From assembly GCF_028752835.1 (NCBI RefSeq), contig NZ_CP087952.1, positions 3,904,501 to 3,968,500 of the forward strand: 64,000 nt of DNA, read 5' to 3'. Positions within the stretch are counted from its first letter, which is position 1; each line of letters opens with the position of its first letter. Source of the DNA: Desulfosarcina sp. BuS5. GTDB lineage: Bacteria; Desulfobacterota; Desulfobacteria; Desulfobacterales; BuS5. This document shows, piece by piece, positions 47,644-55,971 of this stretch. Under the pieces are notes generated by a model. The model made no database searches, was not told the DNA's origin, and worked only from the letters and a program-made list of their open reading frames with translations. Position numbers and translations under genes: made by a program.

Positions 47644-47736
47644 TTTCACTGCGTTATCGGTCGTCGGAGTAGGGGTTCAAGATTTTGAACCCCTACCACC
47701 TCTGGCCTTGTGAAATGAATTATGTGAAGCTCTATA
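47623..47736. repeat. Palindromic repeat family 1, copy D (best preserved)
   Basis: TATAGAGCTTCACATAAATA on the left and ATTATGTGAAGCTCTATA on the right match over 25 of 27 arm positions. Between them are TCACTGCGTTATCGGTCGTC and the central palindrome GTAGGGGTTC...GAACCCCTAC. The arms differ from other copies (GAGCTTCAC against GATTTTCAC) but both arms changed together. The TAA stop of the J-like gene lies in the left arm. Confidence 0.85.
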
Positions 47737-47748
47737 GTGGCCAAAAAA

Positions 47749-48378
47749 TCAGGTTAGAAATTTATCAGGTGACTTGATATGCTTTAATACTATCGTCTCC
47801 CACAATATATGAAGAATATTTGTAATAAAGGTCACCTGACCGACCTTACGCAAATCCCTGATGATATCCTGCTCGCCTGCTTTTACTATTCTGTCCGCCT
47901 CATCTGCAATTGTTGCCATAAGCTCATCAGCATCCATTGCATCTCTGAAAATTCTTGTTAACGCAAGCCTTACCTTCCCGGATCTTGGAAGCCCAAGCTG
48001 GTCCATAGCCTGCCTGAACATTTTGGAGTCGACTCCCTGAAGCTCTTCAATAACCGCTTTTGCGCCCTTGTGGTGAATATGGTAAACTCCAGTATTTTTT
48101 TTTAATGTAATCATTGCATAGCAGGCATGAGTGTCGCTGGTGCATCCGAACATAGCGGTTTGTGCTGTTTCGTGTTTATGACTGCCGACGGACAGACTCT
48201 TGAACAACTTTTTAATATCAATTTCGGGGTTTGTAATATAAAAATCGGCAGCAACATTCGGTGTTTTTGCATGCTCAAGGGAGAGCCTTATTCCATGTTC
48301 AAACTTTTCAACACCGATCCCCCGTTTTTGAAGGATTTGTTGTATTTTTTCTATTTTTATAGCATTACCCTGTTTCAT
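47749..48378 (-). CDS. Hypothetical protein
   Basis: I do not recognise this soluble protein of about 209 residues (ATG 48378; an upstream TTG at 48399 would give 216). It has a Cys/His-containing central segment (KHETAQTAMFGCTSDTHACY) followed by YHIHHKGAKAVIEEL and a helical C-terminus. No transmembrane segment is seen. It is transcribed away from the DUF4388 gene, with which it shares a very short promoter region. No function is claimed. Confidence 0.6.
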   Translation of the reverse strand: MKQGNAIKIEKIQQILQKRGIGVEKFEHGIRLSLEHAKTPNVAADFYITNPEIDIKKLFKSLSVGSHKHETAQTAMFGCTSDTHACYAMITLKKNTGVYHIHHKGAKAVIEELQGVDSKMFRQAMDQLGLPRSGKVRLALTRIFRDAMDADELMATIADEADRIVKAGEQDIIRDLRKVGQVTFITNILHILWETIVLKHIKSPDKFLT

Positions 48379-48449
48379 ATGCTGTAAAATAATTGACAAG
48401 AATTATAATGGGATATACAAAAAATTATAAACAATTTAAATGGAGTAAA

Positions 48450-49247
48450 ATGTCACTCACAGGCAATATTAATACTATCGACCTTGCAGACTTATTGCAA
48501 CTTCTATGCAATGATCAGAAGACTGGAATTCTTAAAATAACAAATGAAAAGAATGAAGTCAAAATTATTATTAAGGATGGCTCCATTATATACGCCACAA
48601 GTTCACAAAAAGAATTCCGCTTAGGAACTCTTATGGTTAATGAAGGAATCATAACCTATAAGCAGCTGATGGATGCAATTGCTGAAAGCAAAAAGCAAAA
48701 CCTTGCCATCGGCAAATTTCTTGTAATAAAAAAACATATTACCACCGATATTCTAAAACAATTCAGCAACAAGCAGGTGGAAGAGATTCTTTATAACATC
48801 TTCCTGTGGAATGAAGGTAATTTTGAATATAAAGACCAGGCGCATAATTTTGACGAAATGATTGTTGCTCCGTTCAACACAATGAACATAATCCTTGAAG
48901 CAGCGCGTCGCATAGATGAAATGTCAATTTTTAAAAAAAAGATCAATAACGAAAAAATGGTCTTTAATATAACTGAAAAAATACTGGATAATGAAGGTAT
49001 AATACTTCAATTAAATGAATGGCGGATGCTCTCATTTGTCGACGGAACATGCTCTGTTGAAGGAATAATAAAAAAAAGCGGTTTTGATAAATATTCAGTC
49101 TATAGAATATTGTACTCCCTGATTTCATATGGCCTGGTTGAAGAATGCGCCGCGGGACAGGTGGAAGAAAAAGATACTGTTAATTTTTCTGCTATTATAT
49201 GCGAATATTATAATATTCTGCAGACAGTCAGAAGTTGTTTTATATAG
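48450..49247 (+). CDS. DUF4388 (PatA-like) domain protein
   Basis: The start SLTGNINTIDLADLLQLLC and GILKITNEKNEVKIIIKDGS mark an N-terminal DUF4388/PATAN domain. A middle helical region (RLGTLMVNEGIITYKQLMDA) follows, then a winged-helix-like C-terminus (CSVEGIIKKSGFDKYSVYRI). Such proteins often act in gliding, polarity or response-regulator outputs. ATG 48450 with GGAG four bases upstream gives 265 aa; upstream starts at 48393 and 48408 are less likely. A MITE is inserted directly after its stop codon. Confidence 0.8.
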   Translation: MSLTGNINTIDLADLLQLLCNDQKTGILKITNEKNEVKIIIKDGSIIYATSSQKEFRLGTLMVNEGIITYKQLMDAIAESKKQNLAIGKFLVIKKHITTDILKQFSNKQVEEILYNIFLWNEGNFEYKDQAHNFDEMIVAPFNTMNIILEAARRIDEMSIFKKKINNEKMVFNITEKILDNEGIILQLNEWRMLSFVDGTCSVEGIIKKSGFDKYSVYRILYSLISYGLVEECAAGQVEEKDTVNFSAIICEYYNILQTVRSCFI

Positions 49248-49254
49248 ACTTTAA

Positions 49255-49380
49255 GGCATCCTTCATATCACTTCAAAAGTATTTTACACTTTTTTTAACA
49301 AATAAACCTATCTGTGTTTATCTGTGTGCATCTGTGTCCCATTGTTGTTTCAAAAGTGTCAACGACAAATGAAGGATGCC
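49255..49380. mobile_element. MITE-like element, family 2 copy 2 (126 bp) with 8-bp target duplication
   Basis: The ends GGCATCCTTCAT (49255-49266) and ATGAAGGATGCC (49369-49380) are perfect 12-bp inverted repeats. GACTTTAA lies on both sides (49247-49254 and 49381-49388), a perfect 8-bp duplication. The inner AAAAGTATTTTACACTTTTT resembles the copy at 3542, but the core (TCTGTGTTTATCTGTGTGCA) does not. It codes for nothing. Confidence 0.8.
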
Positions 49381-49394
49381 GACTTTAATATAAA

Positions 49395-49445
49395 AATTTT
49401 GGGTGCGTTATCGGTCGTCGGAGTATTATAATATGCCTTCCCCAG
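49395..49445. repeat. Palindromic repeat family 1, half copy G
   Basis: This stretch carries GTGCGTTATCGGTCGTCGGA and TATTATAATATGCCTTCC, matching the left core of the family, but lacks the right arm. It contains the stop codon and last codons (EGIL) of the minus-strand acyltransferase. Confidence 0.65.
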
Positions 49446-50299
49446 CTGCTTTCTGCATAATACTTTTTGAAGGTAGATCATCGTCAAAATTGATTTTTAT
49501 CTTGGCAGAGATATCCTGCTGAATTTTAGGATGTTCCATAAACCGGTTTATTTTTAGAGGTTCTCCGAATCTAATATCTACATCTACACCCGAAAAAAGC
49601 ATCGTTCCTTCGATCATTATCTCTTCCAGCAGACGTTCCTCTATCTCCTCCAGTAGATAGCCGGCCAATTTGCTTAATATGTTTGCCATGGCTCTTACAG
49701 GATAATAGGTTATGTTGACAGGAACAATGTATGTATCTCTTTTTAAAACATATTCTATCGAATCTATTCCAAAAAGATCCATGATACGCTTTGCTTCCCC
49801 AGGTTTGGTTTTTACCATAGCCCTGAGCCTCTGTCTATAAAATTCTGTTCGGAGAGCAAGTGTTGCGGCACCGGAATGGAGTTTATGCTTTTTTCCGGCA
49901 TATGAGACCATGAAACTGCCTTTTGTAAAATTTTTTTATTTTTAACCATCCGGCCTTCAGGATAAATAATCCAGTCCGCCTCACCGGTGAGAAGGGCCTT
50001 TACGATTAAAAGATCCCTGTCAGGATCCATGGTCGAGACTGTGCCCACTTTTTCCGGATAAGCTCCGGGAAGGCCCCTTGAAAAAGTCTATTATCAGCCA
50101 AAGACCATATGGGAATACCTGTAACCCTAAAAATGTTATATGGCAGGAAAGGGGTTTCCATCATAGTGGAATGATTTGTAACATATATTATTGAGCCGTG
50201 GGGGATATTCTCTTGACCATGAAGTTTTGTTCCGGCTTTTGACAGGTTTGAAATGGTCTGTATGGCAAGGACTGTTAATAGATAGGCAAAGCAGTTCAT
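49426..50299 (-). pseudogene. PlsC-like acyltransferase with two frameshifts
   Basis: Three consecutive minus-strand frames form one acyltransferase: VTNHSTMMETPFLP (motif I, HX4E rather than HX4D), then DPDRDLLIVKALLTGEADWI and YPEGRMVKNKK (motif III), then SYAGKKHKLHSGAATLALRT. The frame is lost at 50049-50053, where an A5 run (minus strand) would need A6, and at 49921-49924, where A4 would need A5. Both are single-base losses in homopolymers, so they may be real mutations or sequencing errors. The gene lies downstream of rpsI. Confidence 0.75.
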
Positions 50300-50356
50300 A
50301 ATTGAAAATTATTCAAACAGGCGGGAAGAGGTCCAGCCTGTTTGAATAAAAAATAT

Positions 50357-50752
50357 TTACCGTTTTGAGAACTGGAAGCGCGCGCGTGCCCCTTTTTGGC
50401 CGTATTTCTTTCTTTCTTTAACCCTGGAGTCGCGTCTTACAAAGCCGGCTTTTTTAAGTGCTGTCCTAAGGTCGGGGTCGACGAGCATAAGCGCCCTGGT
50501 TATACCGTGCCTTATAGCTCCGGCCTGACCCGTACTTCCGCCCCCCTTGACTGTTACTACTACATCATATTTACTTAAGTTATCAGTTAAGACTAAGGGC
50601 TCAGCCATAATATCCATAAGAGATTTAACTGAAAAATAATTGTCTGCCGATCGTTTGTTAATTGTAATGTTGCCTGTCCCTGATTTCAGCCAGGTTCTGG
50701 CAATAGCTTTTTTCCGTCTTCCTGTTGCGTAATAAGTATTTTCTTGTTCCAT
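50357..50752 (-). CDS. rpsI: 30S ribosomal protein S9
   Basis: S9 sits in the head of the small subunit with its tail in the P site. The start [19 protein letters not shown] and the end [20 protein letters not shown] with the terminal SKR are typical. The 131-aa length is normal. It would normally be cotranscribed with rplM, but a repeat element lies between them. Confidence 0.96.
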   Translation of the reverse strand: MEQENTYYATGRRKKAIARTWLKSGTGNITINKRSADNYFSVKSLMDIMAEPLVLTDNLSKYDVVVTVKGGGSTGQAGAIRHGITRALMLVDPDLRTALKKAGFVRRDSRVKERKKYGQKGARARFQFSKR

Positions 50753-50790
50753 TTAATTGTCCGTTAGTGTCTTGGTTATAAATATTATTA

Positions 50791-50895
50791 TATAGATTGT
50801 CACATAAATAATTTCACTGCGTTATCGGTCGTCGGAATATTACAATACGCCTTCCTCCCTCCGGCCTTGTGCAATTAATTATCTGAAAATCTATA
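50791..50895. repeat. Palindromic repeat family 1, copy E, between rplM and rpsI
   Basis: TATAGATTGTCACATAAATA, TCACTGCGTTATCGGTCGTC and GGAATATTACAATACGCCTTCC are followed by CCGGCCTTGTG and the right arm AATTAATTATCTGAAAATCT. It fills most of the 138-base rplM-rpsI gap and contains the rplM stop codon (minus strand). A hairpin here could cut S9 expression relative to L13. Confidence 0.8.
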
Positions 50896-51325
50896 ATTCT
50901 AAGGCTTCAGGCTGCTGGGCGTCATGGGGATGACTATTTCCCGCATATACCTTCAACTTTTTAAAGAGTTTTGACCCGAGCCTGTTCTTGGGAAGCATTC
51001 CCTTTACAGCAAAACGGATAAGATCTTCAGGTCTTTTCTCAAGCAGTTTTTCAGCAGAAATAGATTTGAGTCCACCAATGTAGCCTGAATGTCTATAATA
51101 TTGCTTTTGCTTTAATTTTCTACCGGTAAGCCGTATCTTCCCGGCATTAATCACTATAACTGAATCCCCCATATCAACATGCGGAGTAAACAGGGGATTA
51201 TGCTTGCCTCTCAGACGGGAGGCTACATTAGAAGCCAGTCTTCCAAGGATGGCCCCATCCGCATCTACCACAAGCCACTTGTTCTGATTGTCTTTTGTTT
51301 TTGCGCTGTATGTATATTTTTTCAA
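50891..51325 (-). CDS. rplM: 50S ribosomal protein L13
   Basis: L13 is an early assembly protein of the large subunit. Residues such as [36 protein letters not shown] and [16 protein letters not shown] are family signatures. The start is TTG 51325 with AGGAG eight bases upstream. The stop TAG lies inside a palindromic repeat. Confidence 0.96.
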   Translation of the reverse strand: MKKYTYSAKTKDNQNKWLVVDADGAILGRLASNVASRLRGKHNPLFTPHVDMGDSVIVINAGKIRLTGRKLKQKQYYRHSGYIGGLKSISAEKLLEKRPEDLIRFAVKGMLPKNRLGSKLFKKLKVYAGNSHPHDAQQPEALEL

Positions 51326-51357
51326 AGTGTCTCACTCCTGATTTTATAAATCAAATT

Positions 51358-51386
51358 ACAATAAACGGCATAACTACCGATGTCAA
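51358..51386 (-). promoter_or_regulatory. Sigma-70 promoter for rplM-rpsI
   Basis: Read on the minus strand, TTGACA (51386-51381) is followed after exactly 17 bases by TATTGT (51363-51358). Transcription would start near 51351, about 26 bases before the rplM start. Confidence 0.65.
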
Positions 51387-51656
51387 TATAAATTATCTGT
51401 ATTTGTAATTTTTTAAAACATACCATTTTGTATTTTAAATTGTCATATAAAACAAATTAAAATTTATATTTTTCAAATGCATTTACCAGTCCTTTTCGGT
51501 TTTATACTTGAAAGAAAGGCTTCTGTATATTATTATAAATATTTTGCAACATTGTAGTGGTAATGGTTTGCCCCTGCCTGCTACTTTGTATTGATTAAAT
51601 GAAAAAAATTAATTATCTGAAATTTTTATATAATACATGGAAGGGAAGAAAATACA
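51387..51656. other. Divergent intergenic region between rplM and cooC
   Basis: The region is very AT-rich. It must hold the cooC promoter, but no strong -35/-10 pair is seen on the plus strand. The GGAAGGGAAG before 51657 supplies the cooC ribosome binding site. No small gene or repeat is evident. Confidence 0.45.
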
Positions 51657-52403
51657 ATGACATATTCCATTGCTTTGGCCGGCAAGGGTGGCACCGGGAA
51701 AACCACCGTGGCTGGTATGCTTATTAAATATTTGGTAAATAAGGAAAAGACTCCGATTATAGCCGTAGATGCCGACAGTAATGCAAATCTTAATGAGGTA
51801 CTGGGGCTTGAAGTAACTGAAACTATAGGAAATGCCCGGGAAGAGATGAAAAAAGGGGTAGTGCCGGGCGGAATAACCAAGGATGTATTTATGTCGATGA
51901 AACTGGAACAGGCTGTGGTAGAAACCCCGGATTATGATTTAATTGTAATGGGACAGCCTGAGGGTCAGGGATGTTATTGTGCGGCAAACACTTTGCTGAC
52001 CGGTTTTATTGAACGTCTGACGGATAATTACCCTTATCTTGTGATGGACAATGAGGCCGGTATGGAGCATATAAGCCGCCTGACAACTAAAAATGTTGAC
52101 ATACTTCTTATTGTTTCTGATACTTCCCGGCGTGGCATCCTGGCAGCCGTAAGAATAAATGACCTTGCAAAAAATTTGAGCATCGGGGTTGGTAAAACAT
52201 ATCTTATTGTAAATCAGGTCAAAGAGGAACTCTCCGGTACTGTGCTGGAAATGTTGGATAAAGCAGACTTGGAACTTGCCGGTACAATCCCGGAAGATAA
52301 AACGATTTATGAATATGACCTGAACGGGCGGCCTACAATTGAGATTTCTGATGATAATCGGGCGATAAAGGCTGCTTTTGCAATATTTGATAATATAATT
52401 TAA
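51657..52403 (+). CDS. cooC: CooC/AcsF-type nickel insertion ATPase for CO dehydrogenase
   Basis: The MinD-like start IALAGKGGTGKTTVAGMLIK is a deviant Walker A (GKGGTGKT). VDADSNANL and the pair of cysteines in GQPEGQGCYCAANTL are the CooC signature that binds metal at the dimer interface. CooC/AcsF loads nickel into CODH. The 248-aa length is normal. CODH itself is not in the window, but the RACo-like gene downstream supports a Wood-Ljungdahl accessory cluster. Confidence 0.9.
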   Translation: MTYSIALAGKGGTGKTTVAGMLIKYLVNKEKTPIIAVDADSNANLNEVLGLEVTETIGNAREEMKKGVVPGGITKDVFMSMKLEQAVVETPDYDLIVMGQPEGQGCYCAANTLLTGFIERLTDNYPYLVMDNEAGMEHISRLTTKNVDILLIVSDTSRRGILAAVRINDLAKNLSIGVGKTYLIVNQVKEELSGTVLEMLDKADLELAGTIPEDKTIYEYDLNGRPTIEISDDNRAIKAAFAIFDNII

Positions 52404-52424
52404 TTGGACAATTTTTACGAATAA

Positions 52425-53246
52425 ATGCACAAGCCATATAAAGACCTTTATATATATTATCTTGAGGGCTGCATGGAACATGGCACAGATATTTCCTTCA
52501 GTGGATTTATCGGCAACTGGGAAGAGGATGGTTTTTCCTTTCTCTTTTTTTCCAGGCCTTCCCATGCAGAGGTGGAGGAACTACTGAAAAAGCACCCTTC
52601 CTTGACCCTTATAGATAAATATAATATGACTTATGATGAGTGGCAGGGAGGAGCAGTTGCTCCCTTCCGGGCGGGAGGTTTCCTGATAGAGCCTCCCTGG
52701 CACACTGAATCTGAAAGGTCTCTCAAGGATAAAAAGATCATACTCGATCCGGGTATTGTTTTCGGCACAGGAACCCATCCCACAACAAATGATTGCCTTG
52801 AGGCGCTTGAAATTGTATTTTACAGGAAAGACGTAAAATCCGTAATCGACCTAGGTACCGGCACAGGTCTGCTTGCGCTTGCCGCAGCGGGTTTGGGATG
52901 CAGTAAGGTCCTGGCCGTTGATTTTAATTTGCTGGCCGTAAAGACTGCAAGGAAAAATATAGAGTTAAACGGATTTGAAGACAGACTGTTGGCTGTGCAC
53001 GGCAGAGCCGAGGATTTGATTTTTTGTCCCGCTGATCTGGTGATTGCTAATATTCATTATGATGTCATGAAGCGCCTTATCTATTCTGAAGAGTTTTTGA
53101 ATAAAAAAATGTTTATTATCTCTGGTCTGTTACGGAGTCAGGCCTTAAATGTACTCTCCATATTGTCACAATATCCTGTTAAGATTATTAAAAAATGGGA
53201 ACGGGAAGGTGTCTGGCATACTTATTTGGGAGAAATAAGCGTATAA
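52425..53246 (+). CDS. prmA: Ribosomal protein L11 methyltransferase (PrmA-like)
   Basis: The SAM-binding core LDLGTGTG-like IDLGTGTGLLALAAAGLG is clear, preceded by LDPGIVFGTGTHPTTNDCLE, which is the PrmA signature, and followed by ADLVIANIHYDVMKRL. PrmA trimethylates L11. At 273 aa the substrate domain is a little short. It lies 22 bases after cooC. The gene could in principle act on another target. Confidence 0.85.
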   Translation: MHKPYKDLYIYYLEGCMEHGTDISFSGFIGNWEEDGFSFLFFSRPSHAEVEELLKKHPSLTLIDKYNMTYDEWQGGAVAPFRAGGFLIEPPWHTESERSLKDKKIILDPGIVFGTGTHPTTNDCLEALEIVFYRKDVKSVIDLGTGTGLLALAAAGLGCSKVLAVDFNLLAVKTARKNIELNGFEDRLLAVHGRAEDLIFCPADLVIANIHYDVMKRLIYSEEFLNKKMFIISGLLRSQALNVLSILSQYPVKIIKKWEREGVWHTYLGEISV

Positions 53247-53263
53247 TTTTAAAGGGTTGGTGA

Positions 53264-54103
53264 ATGCTTATCAAATGCTGGGGTTCCAGGGGGTCAATCC
53301 CTGTTTCCGGTAACGAGTTTATGAAATACGGGGGCGACACAACCTGTATAGAGATAAGAACTAAAAGCGATGATATCATTATTATCGATGCCGGAACCGG
53401 AATTCGAAGGCTTGGCAACAGCCTAAGCGCGGAAGGACGTTATAAGTATAACTTTATCATCACCCATGCTCATTGGGATCACCTGATGGGGTTTCCTTTT
53501 TTTAAACCACTCTATGATGATAGAACCGAAATTCATATGCACAGGTCTCCCTTTCCCAAAAAATTTATGGAAAATATGATCTCAAAAGTAATGACTCCTC
53601 CCAATTTTCCTGTAAGATATTCAGAATTGAAGGCCAGATTTTTATATAAAAATGGCCACCCGGATAAATTTCAGATAGGATCGATTACAGTGGTTCCCAT
53701 ACCTTTAAGTCACCCCAACAAAGGAATAGGATACAAGTTTATTGAAGATGGAAAGGCTTTTGTTTTTCTTACTGATAATGAACTAGGCTATATCCACCCC
53801 GGTGGAGCCTCCTATGATGAATATTGCGGATTCGTATCATCTGCTGATCTTCTTTTTCATGACGCTGAATATACAGCAGATGAATATGAAAGCAGAATCC
53901 TTTGGGGCCATTCCATATATATGGAGGCGGTCGAACTGGCAATAGAGGCCGGGGTAAAAAAGCTAGGTCTGTTTCATCATAATCAGGATAGAACAGATCA
54001 GGAAATTGATGAGATTGTTGATATATGCAGGATGCATATTTCGGAAAAAGGAAGCACTCTCGAATGTTTTGCCGTGGGTTGTGATATGACCTTTGAGTTG
54101 TAG
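53264..54103 (+). CDS. Metallo-beta-lactamase-fold hydrolase
   Basis: The metal-binding motif THAHWDHLMG lies near residue 66, with SHPNKGIGYKF, VFLTDNELGYI, LFHDAEYTADEYE and WGHSIYMEAVELA completing the fold. The family includes phosphodiesterases and RNA-processing enzymes; the C-terminal FHHNQDRTDQEIDEI resembles the MBL-fold group often linked to response regulators or cyclic nucleotides. It is 18 bases after prmA. Confidence 0.85.
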   Translation: MLIKCWGSRGSIPVSGNEFMKYGGDTTCIEIRTKSDDIIIIDAGTGIRRLGNSLSAEGRYKYNFIITHAHWDHLMGFPFFKPLYDDRTEIHMHRSPFPKKFMENMISKVMTPPNFPVRYSELKARFLYKNGHPDKFQIGSITVVPIPLSHPNKGIGYKFIEDGKAFVFLTDNELGYIHPGGASYDEYCGFVSSADLLFHDAEYTADEYESRILWGHSIYMEAVELAIEAGVKKLGLFHHNQDRTDQEIDEIVDICRMHISEKGSTLECFAVGCDMTFEL

Positions 54104-54126
54104 ACCTTTGAAAAAGAGAAAATATT

Positions 54127-54870
54127 ATGGATAAACTGGTTAAAAGAGCGGCGGATGATATAGGAAATGCCGGTAATGTCGCAGCCCTCACCGGGGCCGG
54201 GATTTCAGTTGAGAGCGGCATTCCTCCATTCAGGGGAAAGGGTGGAATATGGGAGAAAATCGATCCCATGGAGTTTGCCCATATAGATACATTTATGCGG
54301 GATCCTGTTAAGGTTTGGGATGTTCTGCTAAAGGATATGAAAGAAATTATAGACAAAGCAAAGCCTAATGCAGCCCACCTCGGCCTGGCAAAACTTGAAA
54401 AAATGAATAAACTGAAGACTATTATCACCCAGAATGTAGATGGGCTTCACCAGATGGCCGGCAATACTGATGTGATTGAATTTCATGGCAATTTTGCGTG
54501 GCAGAAGTGTATGAAATGCGGCAACAGGTGCGAAACCGGTAAGGTGGATCTGTCCCGGATTCCTCCAAAATGTAAATGTGGCGGCATGTTCAGGCCTGAA
54601 TGTGTTTTTTTTGGCGAAATGATACCCCCCGATTATCTTGCACGCTCTCAACAGGCGGCTGCCCGGTGCGATGTGATGCTGGTGATAGGGACATCAGCAT
54701 TGGTGCAGCCCGCATCATATATACCTGTAATTGCAAAAGAAAACGGCGCCAAGGTTATAGAAATAAACCCGGAAAGGACGCCATTGACAAGCAGGGTCAG
54801 CGATTATCTGGTCAAGGGAAAGGCTGGGGACGTAGTAACTGATATTCTGGCAGCAATGGAGAGTAGCTAA
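54127..54870 (+). CDS. cobB: Sir2-family NAD-dependent protein deacylase
   Basis: TGAGISVESGIPPFRGKGGIW, TQNVDGLHQMAG and EFHGNFAWQKC hold the NAD-binding and catalytic (His in FHG) residues. The zinc site is CMKCGN with CKCGG. The product removes acyl groups from lysines, for example on acetyl-CoA synthetase. It is four bases from the ASKHA gene, which places protein deacylation next to acetyl-CoA-pathway accessory genes. Confidence 0.93.
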   Translation: MDKLVKRAADDIGNAGNVAALTGAGISVESGIPPFRGKGGIWEKIDPMEFAHIDTFMRDPVKVWDVLLKDMKEIIDKAKPNAAHLGLAKLEKMNKLKTIITQNVDGLHQMAGNTDVIEFHGNFAWQKCMKCGNRCETGKVDLSRIPPKCKCGGMFRPECVFFGEMIPPDYLARSQQAAARCDVMLVIGTSALVQPASYIPVIAKENGAKVIEINPERTPLTSRVSDYLVKGKAGDVVTDILAAMESS

Positions 54871-54873
54871 CGA

Positions 54874-55971
54874 ATGGATGAAGGTAAAAACGGCGGATGG
54901 GTCAGAAATATAGAATTAACGCCTCCAACCCTGCAGGATAATACTGCGGATGCAGACCGGCTTGCCGGCGCTTTAAAAAAAGAGCTTGGCGCTGAATCGA
55001 TTGATATTGAGTTTGATCTTTTAAAAAGGCTGCCTCAAATCCTTAGAGAATCCGGGTATAAGATCAGGTGTATTCTTTTTAAGCAACACGGACGCTGGCT
55101 TCTTTTGGACGCTGCCGGGTGTGATGATAATACAATAATTGCCGGGCTTGCCGTTGATTTGGGCACAACCAGAGTGGTGTTACGGCTCATTGATCTTGTC
55201 TCGAATAAAACTCTTGGCGAGACTTCTTTTGATAATCCGCAAATATCAGTGGGGCCGGACATATTGGCCAGGATACATTTTACGGACCAGGAAGGAGGCC
55301 TTGAGAAAATAAACAGGCTGATTATTGACGGTTTGAATAAGGAAATAGAAAATCTGTGCGACCTTTGCGGCCCCAGGCCCGCTGATATTTATTTATTGTC
55401 TGTCGCAGGAAATACTGCCATGACCCATCTTTTCATGGGCATTAATCCCAGGTGGATAATACGTGAGCCTTATATTCCGGTAGTAAACAGCCCTGATGTT
55501 GAAAAAGCCTCGACACTTGGGATCAAGGTTAATCCCCTTGCCCGGGTCCTTATTTTTCCGAATATAGGCAGCTATTTTGGAGGAGATTTAATTGCCGGGA
55601 TTCTTTTTTCAGGCTTAAACAAGAGTAATGATACGGCAATTCTTGTCGATGTGGGGACAAACGCCGAAGTTGTGCTGGGAAACAGAAACTGGCTGATGGC
55701 CTGCGCCGGAGCAGCAGGGCCGGCTCTTGAAGGAGGAGTGACAAAAATGGGGATGATGGCCGGCCCCGGAGTAATAGACCGGATTTCCATAGAGCCCGAT
55801 TCATCCATATTCCACATACATACAATTGAGAATAATACTCCCCGGGGAATTTGCGGCTCCGGGCTTATCGATCTTGCGGCCCATCTTTTTCTTTCCAAAA
55901 TGATCGATATCAGGGGACGATTCGTATCGGACATGTGTAATAATAAAATTAGGGAGATCGATGGGATTCCA
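54874..55971 (+). pseudogene. ASKHA-domain (RACo-like, DUF4445) corrinoid protein activase, 5' part
   Basis: RACo-type proteins use ATP to drive reductive activation of the corrinoid protein. The ATPase features GLAVDLGTTRVVLRLIDL, SVAGNTAMTHLFMGI, LVDVGTNAEVVLG and GICGSGLIDLAAHL are clear. The N-terminal 2Fe-2S domain is missing: the protein starts with the linker domain. The frame runs to GIP (55971), where a minus-strand group II intron begins; the rest of the gene resumes at 58235. Joined, the parts give about 515 aa. Because the intron is antisense, the mRNA cannot be spliced. Confidence 0.85.
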
